Below, in pieces: positions 59,801 through 64,000 of a stretch of 64,000 nt of DNA. A program made the translations under genes and the position numbers. Within the stretch, counting starts at the first letter, position 1. Each line of letters starts with the position of its first letter. The notes beneath the pieces were generated by a model. That model worked only from the letters and a program-made list of their open reading frames with translations. It was not told the DNA's origin and did not search any database. This DNA is from Cylicocyclus nassatus (Eukaryota > Nematoda > Chromadorea > Rhabditida > Strongylidae): assembly GCA_958299035.1 (NCBI GenBank), contig CATQJL010000305.1, positions 32,935,733 through 32,999,732 on the forward strand. The letters run 5' to 3'.

Positions 59801-62497
59801 TGGAAGTTTTTCGATCTCGTTTATGAGTATGTCTGCCATGTTGGCAGAGCGATCGAAATGTTTTTTCAGGATATCTATCGCTGTTTCATATTTTTCTCCA
59901 AGGACGGGAATGCAGCTGAGTGGTGCTGCTTTTCCCTTCAACGCTTGTTTTAGAAACAGGAATTTGTCTGTATCCGATAGTTCCTCGTCAGTGTGGATGA
60001 GAGATTCGAAGACGGTCCAGAAGCTATTAAATTCTCGAAAATTGCCTGAGAACGTAGGAATTTCCAGCAGAGGTTTCCGAATTTTGATCTGCCTTTCAAT
60101 ACGTTCTGGAATCCAAGCTTGTCCATTATCACTACTTGTTTGACTCGGTATGCTCGGAGCATCGCAGTGCAGTAGTGCGTCTTGTTCTTTCAGTTCATGC
60201 TGCCTGAACTCTATCCTTGTCCGCCACTGCACTACAATCACTTCCAGGTCAAGTGACTCCATCTCTAGGTGCTTGTTGAGCTCCATCATCATTGTGTCTC
60301 TTTCTTTCTCCTCATTGCGTGCGCTGATGTACTCGATCGCGGAGTTGATCTGCGTCTCTTGAAGCTTCACTGCGTTGTGTAGAGAGTTGAAAAGATTGGT
60401 TATCAGTCCCGTTTTCTCTTTTATGTACTGTTCACATTCTTCTTTCAGTGTGGGGAATGTGAAGGGGACATCAATATTTTCGATTTGTGACTCGTGGGAT
60501 TTCACGAGTTTGCAGGCGTTGTTAATCCTGCTCTTGAAAAGCTGGAACGATGCCATTTTCTTTTCTGCTGCACGGGGTAGAGTCGTGCGCTGGTGTGGTA
60601 ATTCCAAGCGTTCCAATTTGGAAGTGTGTATCCTTTTTTTTGTTGATCGCTTTGGCTTGAGGGCTACAGCAGGGCTGGCCTCGATACGGCAGCTTTCCTT
60701 ACTGGTTGCAAGAAAGCTTTTTAGTGAGCTGGCAATTGAGTGCCGAGCGTCTACTAGCTGTCAGCAAGCGCGCCTGGTTGGCTTGTGCGCTTTACTGGAC
60801 GGTAAGGTGTTGGAACCTGTCCCGTGAATGTAACGATTCAAAGCTCAAGATTGGTGAACCAATCGTGAATGAGCTTGGAAAGTTGAGATTTCTTTGCTAA
60901 CTGTGGATGGACCAGTCAGTCAGCTAGAAAATCTCCTTGCTAAGCTATGGATACGACCTGATAGCTTCGCAAGATGAAACTCGTCTGTGAAAGTGGATGG
61001 ACCAGCAATCACAGAGTCTTTTTTGGCTAATGGAAGCCAAAAAAAAATTTCGAGTTCTGTTACTAACTGTGGATGAACCAGTCACTTAGTTAGAAAACCT
61101 CTGCTAAGCTATGGAATGACCTGATAGCTTCGCAAGGTGAAACTCGTTTGTGAAAGTGGATGAACCAGCGATCTCAGAGTGTTTTTTGGCTACGGAAGCC
61201 AAAAAAGTTCGAGGATTTCTGTTGCTAACTGTGGATGGACCAGTCAGTCAGCTAGAAAAACCTCTTTGCTAGGCTATAGGTATGACCTGATAGCTTCGCA
61301 AGATGACTCTCGTTGTGAAAGTGGATGGACCAGCAATCACAGAGTCTTTTTTGGCTAATGGAAGCCAAAAAAAATTTCGAGGAGTTCTGTTACTAATTGT
61401 GGATGAACCAGTCAATTAGTTAGAAAACCTCTGCTAAGCTATGGATAGGACCTGATAGCTTAGCAAGACTCGTATTAGTAAAGGTGGATGAACCAACAAT
61501 TACTAGAGTCGAAAATTGGCTAATTAGTAGCCGAGAGTGCGAGGAGTCTGTCGCTAACTGTGGATGAACCAGTCAGTCAGCTAGAAACCTCTACTAAGCT
61601 GTGGATAGGACCGGACAGCTTAGTAAGACTCTTAGTCGCGAAAGTGGGTGAACCAGCAATCACGAGAGTCGAATAGTCGGCAATAGAGCCTGCCACGCGG
61701 GTCTTAGGCCTTGATTTCCTGGGTCCTTAGAAGGAATCGCCGAGGAAATACAAGGAAAATCGTTGGCCGATGCACCAATTTGGTGGGTGCCAAGTGATTA
61801 GGGGTAGACGAGTTGTGGAATAAGGTTTATTCGCACGGGCGTAGATTATTCGAGAAGAGCGATACGAGGTGTCCCGGTGTGGACCGGGGAGCAACCCCTA
61901 ATACATTCGGAGGCTCCTTATATACGAAGGAAGGCGGAGCTGAACCGAGTACAGGTACAATGTACAGGAGTTGGTGCTTGAAAGGAGATGCCGCCGATTG
62001 GCTACACTCCTGGCGCACGGGTACCACTCACTCTTGAGTGATTAGATACTCAAGAGTGAGTATCATCATTTAGCCTACGGGGATTCCGTAGGCTATATAG
62101 AATATAGAGTTAATTGGTTGATGATGTAGAAATCATCAACAGCTCGAAAACATAATTTGGTTTTTTCTAGCGTTTAGCTGCTTGAATAAACTTTTGTTCT
62201 CGTTCTTTTCTTTTGTGTGAGGAACGAGTATTGCCCGCTCATCCTATGTTCTCAAAATTTTGATTGTAGTATATATATATATATGTATATATACACGCTC
62301 TTCCCGCATATTTGAAAAAAACTGGTAACTTACAAAACAACCTGTATATATCGGTAGACGAATTGCAGAGATACTAAAAATAGCGACTGCGCGAACGTGG
62401 AGCAGAAAACCGCAGTACTGAGCCTGGCTGTATGGATAGAAGTATTCAGCACACCGCTAGCGAATATAAAAAATGACAGTTCGTAGATATGAATAAC
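44640..62497 (-). CDS. Gene B: Str-superfamily seven-transmembrane chemoreceptor, exons 2-7
   Basis: Tandem paralogue of gene A, same strand. Exons: 62334-62497, 56501-56705, 48326-48422, 48187-48275, 44848-44923, 44640-44803. They join in frame to 264 residues plus stop. Intron positions and phases equal those of gene A, and five exons have identical lengths (only the last differs). It has FVYRY after TM3, YGLDIS in loop 2, LQVQMFKVLLIQ before TM6, and YPVIDP then TSYR in TM7. The TM1-TM2 exon was not found between 62498 and 64000, so it lies outside the window or is lost. The last intron begins GC rather than GT (44847-44846), acceptable to nematode splicing but less efficient. Introns of 3.3, 8.1 and 5.6 kb are packed with transposons, including a sense-oriented BEL/Pao element. 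Function as for gene A; whether it is still expressed is open. Confidence 0.8.
44848..44923 (-). CDS. Gene B exon 6 (TM6)
   Basis: 76 nt, acceptor TTTTAG. Encodes SFFPLALKFIPSSSILIM. It is followed by a GC donor (GCGAGT) in place of GTGAGT. Confidence 0.8.
45186..45536. mobile_element. piggyBac-like MITE with TTAA flanks
   Basis: AGGCACAGTCCATCC and GGGTGGACGGTGCCT are imperfect inverse ends, flanked by TTAA (45182-45185 and 45537-45540), the target of piggyBac elements. No transposase in 351 bp. It lies in the gene B intron between exons 5 and 6. Confidence 0.65.
45683..46540 (-). mobile_element. Decayed mariner element, GGGTGATCCAAAAGTAATG ends
   Basis: Ends GGGTGATCCAAAAGTAATG and its near inverse, flanked by TA (45681-45682, 46541-46542). 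The minus strand keeps a mariner-like N-terminal piece near 46230-46330 (DICAAMGEGTAPN, resembling the helix-turn-helix ICxAxGEGxVS), broken by frameshifts. No catalytic part was identified. Confidence 0.65.
46562..46823. mobile_element. Foldback MITE, ~70-bp arms
   Basis: TCATTCAATCTCTGACTAAG then AGA is mirrored at the right (TCATTCGATCTCTGACTAGG), with TA flanks (46560-46561, 46824-46825). Arms pair with mismatches for about 70 bp. No coding content. Confidence 0.6.
46826..48186. other. Gene B intron sequence, no element recognised
   Basis: About 47370-47520 is GC-richer, with a GGGTTCGCGAACCC palindrome. A patch near 47857-47890 (GTAGATCTGGCGTGTTGCAG) resembles 17758-17792 in the equivalent gene A intron and may be intron sequence retained since the duplication. 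Confidence 0.4.
48187..48275 (-). CDS. Gene B exon 5 (third intracellular loop, start of TM6)
   Basis: 89 nt with the unusual acceptor TTTGAG, as in gene A; donor GTGACG. Encodes RSERTRKLQVQMFKVLLIQ. Confidence 0.8.
48326..48422 (-). CDS. Gene B exon 4 (TM5)
   Basis: 97 nt, acceptor TTCAG, donor GTATCG. Encodes VNRNVKWLDVFGLLNVGIV and IPFCGL; very similar to gene A exon 4. The next intron is 50 nt. Confidence 0.8.
48423..49388. other. Gene B intron 3 left part, no element recognised
   Basis: Short frames only (up to ~87 codons); no repeat ends or exon-like signals. Confidence 0.4.
49398..50417. mobile_element. Foldback mariner-type element, TTAGGTCGTTCCGAAAGTTC ends, copy 2
   Basis: Same ends, arm length and centre as the copy at 13575-14592; 1020 bp, TA flanks (49396-49397, 50418-50419). 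It landed in the TATATATA at the Helitron 5' end and is therefore younger than that Helitron. Confidence 0.75.
50935..51440. other. GC-rich block of unknown origin inside the composite Helitron
   Basis: Composition jumps to clearly G+C-rich, with frames open on both strands (for example about 90 codons plus, 132 codons minus), as expected from GC-rich DNA alone. None shows a domain. Bounded by family 1 sequence, it could be host DNA captured by a Helitron. No function is assigned. Confidence 0.5.
51462..52190. other. Gene B intron 3, no element recognised
   Basis: AT-rich, with short pyrimidine-rich tracts; nothing recognisable. Confidence 0.35.
52191..52921. mobile_element. Foldback element GCCCSTATGCACGTAC family, copy 1
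   Basis: The ends GCCCCTATGCACGTACATCC and inverse are flanked by the 5-bp repeat CTAAG (52186-52190, 52922-52926). Almost the whole 731 bp is self-complementary (arms ~365 bp). Each arm carries a palindrome of TGATCCCCTGGGGA and its complement (52378-52405 perfect; 52707-52734 one mismatch). A 5-bp duplication argues against Tc1/mariner. No coding content. Confidence 0.75.
52927..53525. other. Spacer between the two foldback copies
   Basis: About 600 bp; an 81-codon plus-strand frame (53328-53573) and its minus-strand counterpart lack recognisable domains. Confidence 0.35.
53531..54258. mobile_element. Foldback element GCCCSTATGCACGTAC family, copy 2
   Basis: Same family and size as copy 1. 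The left flank is again CTAAG (53526-53530); the right flank reads ATAAG. Internal palindromes sit near 53717-53744 and 54044-54071. Copy 2 lies 0.6 kb from copy 1 in the same gene B intron. Confidence 0.75.
54296..54671 (+). mobile_element. Helitron-like element, family 1, copy 4, short
   Basis: CCTTATATATAAAGCTAATT after A (TC changed to CC), a TGTATGTATG microsatellite, GGACCAAACTTGGCACACAT, ATCGATCGATATCGAT, and a 3' part GAGCGGAGCCGGGCTAG. Shorter than other copies; the 3' terminus is altered. Confidence 0.6.
54734..55116. mobile_element. Foldback, piggyBac-like (AGGCAGCGGCTCG ends)
   Basis: AGGCAGCGGCTCG and inverse, followed by TTAA on the right (55117-55120) and CTAA on the left. Arms of ~190 bp pair with mismatches, the inner 90 bp nearly perfectly (AACCCGCTTTTCCAGACGTG, GCCAATCGCGCTCT). 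The AGGCA start and TTAA flank link it to 45186-45536. Confidence 0.65.
55117..55676. other. Gene B intron 3, no element recognised
   Basis: Frames of 60-74 codons without domains. Confidence 0.35.
55677..56253. mobile_element. Mariner-type MITE, CAGGATGTCCCAAAAGTAAG ends, copy 2
   Basis: Ends CAGGATGTCCCAAAAGTAAG and CAATGTGTCGCAAAAGTAAG (inverse), TA flanks (55675-55676, 56254-56255). Shares the subterminal ACCATTCTGTAGAG and internal blocks with 11526-12197. It ends about 250 bp from gene B exon 3. Confidence 0.65.
56501..56705 (-). CDS. Gene B exon 3 (TM4 and second extracellular loop)
   Basis: Acceptor TTTTAG, donor GTGAGT, 205 nt, as in gene A. Encodes CLVALVILYASVALDYG and NSYGLDISQVGYLGPVYS; the glycosylation sequon of gene A (NIS) is DIS here. 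Confidence 0.85.
57066..57371 (-). CDS. Unrecognised membrane-like open frame interrupted by the BEL/Pao insertion
   Basis: About 100 codons from the retrotransposon junction to a stop at 57066, with two or three hydrophobic stretches (VVLKIVFSLFMLLP; ASVNGLFSLAAYVVCHEP; SPLVLWSAISNQF). If the insertion and one target copy are mentally removed, the frame continues about 12 codons into 62147-62185 before a stop. It lies in a gene B intron on the same strand and does not resemble Str exons. It faintly recalls N-terminal membrane segments of ABCC-type transporters, too weak to assign. It may be a chance frame, a lost exon or part of a nested gene. Confidence 0.25.
   Translation of the reverse strand, partial: RAHKCQCSEFRTCVVLKIVFSLFMLLPHTSLGLHYFQKDYEDLKFSFASVNGLFSLAAYVVCHEPGARLIAMRFSPLVLWSAISNQFYSRHFLFYIFIHNN
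57367..57371. repeat. BEL/Pao target-site duplication, left
   Basis: GCTCG, repeated at 62142-62146 on the other side of the element. Five bp is the usual duplication for BEL/Pao integration. Confidence 0.85.
57372..57736 (-). repeat. 3' LTR of the BEL/Pao element
   Basis: 365 bp; on the minus strand it starts TGTTGATGATTTCTAC and ends CCCACCAAA. The poly(A)-type hexamer is ATTAAA here (57419-57424). It contains a GCCTACGGGGAATTCGTAGG hairpin near its 5' side. Confidence 0.85.
57737..58417 (-). other. Internal BEL/Pao remnant between gag and 3' LTR
   Basis: A 147-codon minus-strand frame (57847-58290) overlaps another frame that crosses the gag stop. Neither resembles reverse transcriptase, RNase H or integrase. 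This 680 bp is what remains where several kb of pol should be. Confidence 0.5.
58418..60616 (-). CDS. BEL/Pao Gag-protease polyprotein, 732 residues, catalytic Asp lost
   Basis: Gag forms the particle and binds element RNA; the retropepsin-like protease would mature it. Order: coiled-coil-rich N-terminus (about 1-170), DUF1759-type Gag region (about 183-340; LLEIPTFSGNFREFNSFWTV), zinc knuckles (C394-C405 atypical; C424-x2-C-x4-H-x4-C437 canonical; C443-C455), then a DUF1758-type aspartic protease (about 525-690) with downstream DLIIGQDLL. The active site, normally DSGA, is NSGA (residue 551), so proteolysis should be abolished. In BEL elements gag and pol are normally one frame; here it stops soon after the protease, with pol missing. 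The frame is otherwise uninterrupted, unusual for such an element. Start is the first ATG downstream of the hairpin array. Confidence 0.85.
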   Translation of the reverse strand: MERLELPHQRTTLPRAAEKKMASFQLFKSRINNACKLVKSHESQIENIDVPFTFPTLKEECEQYIKEKTGLITNLFNSLHNAVKLQETQINSAIEYISARNEEKERDTMMMELNKHLEMESLDLEVIVVQWRTRIEFRQHELKEQDALLHCDAPSIPSQTSSDNGQAWIPERIERQIKIRKPLLEIPTFSGNFREFNSFWTVFESLIHTDEELSDTDKFLFLKQALKGKAAPLSCIPVLGEKYETAIDILKKHFDRSANMADILINEIEKLPRASDNPKSCRETFEAINSRIIHLEQTGAKMNADRLWRRVIFSKFPESICTTAIQKEAIQDDSFDVSEILKAIDSIISLRETTSLTTESLFPTSHRQDTHQNGRNNRTRWEEKRQFSKPRRLCLCGQPHSPYTCQKYTTPEARRLEARKQRVCWRCLAKNHSSKDCQNTGVCPKCKDSHHDSLCLSNAKKQDNGYIAATRRPANVARQPPLPSRSQQHSSQRSRPPINEIRAAQNSQNGCESYTADKAPIVHNQCVLQIATAMIFNEELWDYQPITILLNSGAQRSFIKSGLCEELKLPVLRSNLFTTSGMSEQQEQFNSSEVQITLKSLYSSEKLKNLSLHTKQKLTTDIQTASLTEANLRFISNKKLIIAQDTLSSKSISSDLIIGQDLLNLVALHNDRVHELPSGLILTSTIFGYLISGTSATTTTSNFVGTFGCISTLKETLRNNRPTFPQHNERLN
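60841..61680 (-). repeat. BEL/Pao leader: five ~165-bp units forming a hairpin array
   Basis: TGGATGRACCA begins units at 60903, 61069, 61231, 61399 and 61560 (spacing 161-168) and recurs mid-unit; 10 copies in all. Each unit can form about four stem-loops: CTAAYTG...CAATTAG, AAGCTAT...ATAGCTT, CTGTGA...TCACAG and TTTTTGGCT...AGCCAAAAA. Stems change in pairs between units, e.g. AAGCTAT/ATAGCTT (60942-60967) versus AAGCTGT/ACAGCTT (61596-61621). A terminal hairpin GATTGG-TGAA-CCAATC sits at 60849-60864. Probably a structured untranslated leader; a packaging or dimerisation role is inference. Confidence 0.75.
61688..61701 (-). promoter_or_regulatory. Second tRNA-complementary site: matches the tRNA-Gly(GCC) anticodon arm
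   Basis: The element RNA reads CCCGCGTGGCAGGC, complementary to 14 nt of metazoan tRNA-Gly(GCC) covering two stem bases, the whole 7-nt anticodon loop and the 3' stem strand. It lies 63 nt downstream of the primer-binding site for the same tRNA. A role as an auxiliary primer contact is inferred; the tRNA sequence is from general knowledge. Confidence 0.6.
61765..61777 (-). promoter_or_regulatory. Primer-binding site complementary to tRNA-Gly(GCC) 3' end
   Basis: The minus strand reads TGGTGCATCGGCC one base after the 5' LTR, complementary to the 3' CCA, discriminator, acceptor strand and two T-stem bases of a nematode-type tRNA-Gly. At 13 nt it is shorter than the common ~18. Confidence 0.75.
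61779..62141 (-). repeat. 5' LTR of the BEL/Pao element
   Basis: 363 bp; minus strand starts TGTTGATGAT and ends ACCAAA. A TATATAAG box lies at 61917-61924 and an AATAAA signal about 90 nt downstream (61826-61831), an order consistent with U3-R. As a sense LTR in a gene B intron it could start or stop transcripts there. Confidence 0.85.
62142..62146. repeat. BEL/Pao target-site duplication, right
   Basis: GCTCG, identical to 57367-57371. Confidence 0.85.
62270..62294. repeat. (TA)n microsatellite
   Basis: TATATA run with one G interruption, about 40 bp before gene B exon 2 in coordinate order. Confidence 0.85.
62334..62497 (-). CDS. Gene B exon 2 (loop 1 and TM3)
   Basis: Acceptor TTTTAG, donor GTAAGT, 164 nt. 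Encodes VIHIYELSFFIFAS and SLQFVYRY. It starts 192 bp from the BEL/Pao LTR. Confidence 0.8.
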
Positions 62498-63051
62498 CTA
62501 AAAGAGTATCCCTAGATGGATTAAACATCCGATCGTTAATAGCCTCCTTGTCGAAGTCTTTCGAGAAGCTTTAGGTACCTTTGTAGAGCTGGCTTCAACT
62601 TCGATTACTCATTAGCTCTTGATTACTATAGGACTAGCGACCCTATGGGTCGCTGGCAAGAGGGTCGGGCAAACACATTATTATTTATGTGGACTACAAA
62701 TATATTTATTCATACTTTTATGAGAGCTGCCTACGAAAACCCACTTCCATGAGCGAGTCCTGCAGCAGCGAAGAACTTTACGTTCATTCAACATTTTTTG
62801 GGGGTCTTATCACAGTCTTACAAGATTTTATGGGAAATATCGACCTTTTCATAACCCTCTCATCCAAATCTCCTTTTCACAGAGATTCATTTGAAAAAAA
62901 TAAAGGACTCGACCTCTGCATACAAGGAGAACTTTAAAAAAAAACTCTTCAAGTTGGGAACTTGTCAACTTATAAAGCAAATCATCATAAGGACAAGATA
63001 CATTTTCCTGGGAACCATGACAGTTTTTTTTCTGCGCTACCTCATCACAAT

Positions 63052-63130
63052 AATTCTTAGAAAAGAATCAGAAGTCGTCAATGTTCGTGTTGCTCTGGCA
63101 TTGATGACTTCTGATTCTTTTCTAAGAATT
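63052..63130. repeat. Near-perfect hairpin: 32-bp stem, 15-nt loop
   Basis: 63052-63083 and 63099-63130 are reverse complements with a single mismatch (a G-T type pair in one RNA orientation). Loop TTCGTGTTGCTCTGG. The size is compatible with a small-RNA hairpin precursor, but no family is recognised. Confidence 0.8.
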
Positions 63131-63687
63131 TTCTGTGAGTCAGATTTATCTCCATTGAATGTCACTAAAAACAGTCGAAACTTAATCGTTGTATTCTACA
63201 TAAACTCAACACTTAAAAGGCCTTAGTTCCCGAAACCTGGCAACAAAAATAAACTGTCTTCAAGCCCTATGCGCCGCCTACAGACCAGTTTTCATAGAAA
63301 AGAAATGCTCCACGATCCGTCTAAGGAGTGATTTACAAAAGAATTGAACTGCGAATCCCCCTACAAATTGATAATTCAAGATAAAAGCCGAGCCGCTTAC
63401 AGCTTACAGCTATGAGCCGCTTACAAACCGACATTTGACAAGAAAAAAAACCGAGTTTTTTTCGTTATCGGGACCCACATTGTCAAAGAGGGATATGCTT
63501 CCTTTCTTGTGCTAGATTTGGTCCCGACTTCCAGGATGGAGTGTCAACATTCCCACGTGTCAAGGAATGATATGTCACTATATATTCAACAGGTTTTACC
63601 AAGATGTTGTGTTACTATCTAGTAGATAAGTTCAATATCTTTTTCATTCGATTTCCACCTCGTTACGACCAGAGAGTTTCAAAGTGA

Positions 63688-63925
63688 TCATAATAATAAC
63701 GACATATCATTCATTCTAGGACTAGGAGACGCGAGACCGCTTTGCACAATTGTCTGAACAAGCTTAATTGTGTACTTAGCAGGTTTATACATGTCATTTA
63801 TCTCGCCCACGTTTATTCACTCTTTGGAAACAGGGAAGAACAAACTCAAACATGTTGAGACAATGTCCGCAATGCGGTCACTCGTCTCCTAGTCGTAGAA
63901 TAGATGATACTATTATTGCTGAACA
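63688..63925. repeat. Imperfect inverted repeat, ~72-bp arms
   Basis: ACTAGGAGACGCGAGACCGC (63721) and its near inverse (GCGGTCACTCGTCTCCTAGT, ending 63893) are the best-kept parts of longer mismatched arms, around a ~95-bp loop. Possibly a MITE. Confidence 0.5.
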
Positions 63926-64000
63926 GATTGTATTTGCTCAGGTAGAGAAGTGCGCTAGGATTGCAGTGTAGACGCATTTTAGGAACACCGAGAACGGCTG

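Larger units (their letters stand above)
57372..62141 (-). mobile_element. BEL/Pao LTR retrotransposon, 4.8 kb, pol deleted
   Basis: Minus-strand order: 5' LTR (61779-62141), one spacer base, primer-binding site (61765-61777), structured leader, Gag-protease frame (60616-58418), remnant (57737-58417), 3' LTR (57372-57736). TSD GCTCG on both sides. The LTRs differ at about 15 positions in 365 (roughly 96% identical by eye), so insertion is not recent. No reverse transcriptase, RNase H or integrase is present, making it non-autonomous. A purine tract before the 3' LTR is not evident. It is sense-oriented within gene B intron 2. Confidence 0.85.
62498..64000. other. Right end: expected location of gene B exon 1, not found
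   Basis: In gene A the TM1-TM2 exon lies 555 bp from exon 2; scanning 1.5 kb here shows no NSTLIFF- or GRYKWLM-like coding sequence on the minus strand. A 111-codon plus-strand frame (62891-63226) has no recognisable domain. Two inverted repeats lie here (63052-63130, about 63688-63925). Confidence 0.4.

Noticed and set aside
60841..61680. CRISPR-like array (regular repeats)
   Set aside because: Units are ~165 bp with no unique spacers, in a eukaryotic retrotransposon leader.
62498..64000. Gene B exon 1 (TM1-TM2)
   Set aside because: No NSTLIFF- or GRYKWLM-like coding sequence on the minus strand; not annotated.

Overview
The window comes from a nematode genome. It carries two tandem, minus-strand genes for Str-superfamily seven-transmembrane chemoreceptors, a family known from nematodes. 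Both are cut into small exons. The rest is AT-rich non-coding DNA dense with transposons: Tc1/mariner-type, hAT-like, piggyBac-like, foldback, Helitron-like, a LINE and a BEL/Pao LTR element. Nothing bacterial or viral is evident, and almost all other open frames are short chance frames or transposon debris.

Layout: 1-14.6 kb is intergenic and full of terminal-inverted-repeat (TIR) and foldback elements, including a broken Tc1/mariner copy (3198-4124) and a broken mariner copy (5634-6488). 14957-29454 (minus) is receptor gene A. It has seven exons whose phases and splice signals fit exactly and give an uninterrupted 323-residue protein. Two introns are tiny (44 and 50 nt), one is 0.55 kb, and three are 4.0-4.6 kb and loaded with transposons. 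29.5-41 kb is intergenic, with two Helitron-like copies, a perfect 76-bp-arm hairpin and foldbacks. 41.35-44.15 kb is a decayed LINE split by a Helitron that itself carries a foldback. 44640-62497 (minus) is receptor gene B, a paralogue with exons at the same positions and phases. Its exons 2-7 are inside the window; its first exon was not found and probably lies beyond 64000. Gene B introns reach 8.1 kb and hold at least ten transposons. One of these is a complete-ended but pol-less BEL/Pao retrotransposon (57372-62141) with 5-bp target duplications.

The most unusual signals are in the BEL/Pao leader. Five ~165-bp repeats fold into chains of hairpins with a recurrent TGG-ATGRA-CCA loop and paired base changes in several stems. 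Beyond the primer-binding site there is also a 14-nt complement to the anticodon arm of the same primer tRNA, tRNA-Gly(GCC). Both suggest a structured packaging or priming region. The Gag-protease protein has Asn where the catalytic Asp should be, and reverse transcriptase and integrase are absent, so the element would depend on helpers.

Nothing was computed with tools: splice models, repeats and family calls were read by eye from the sequence.
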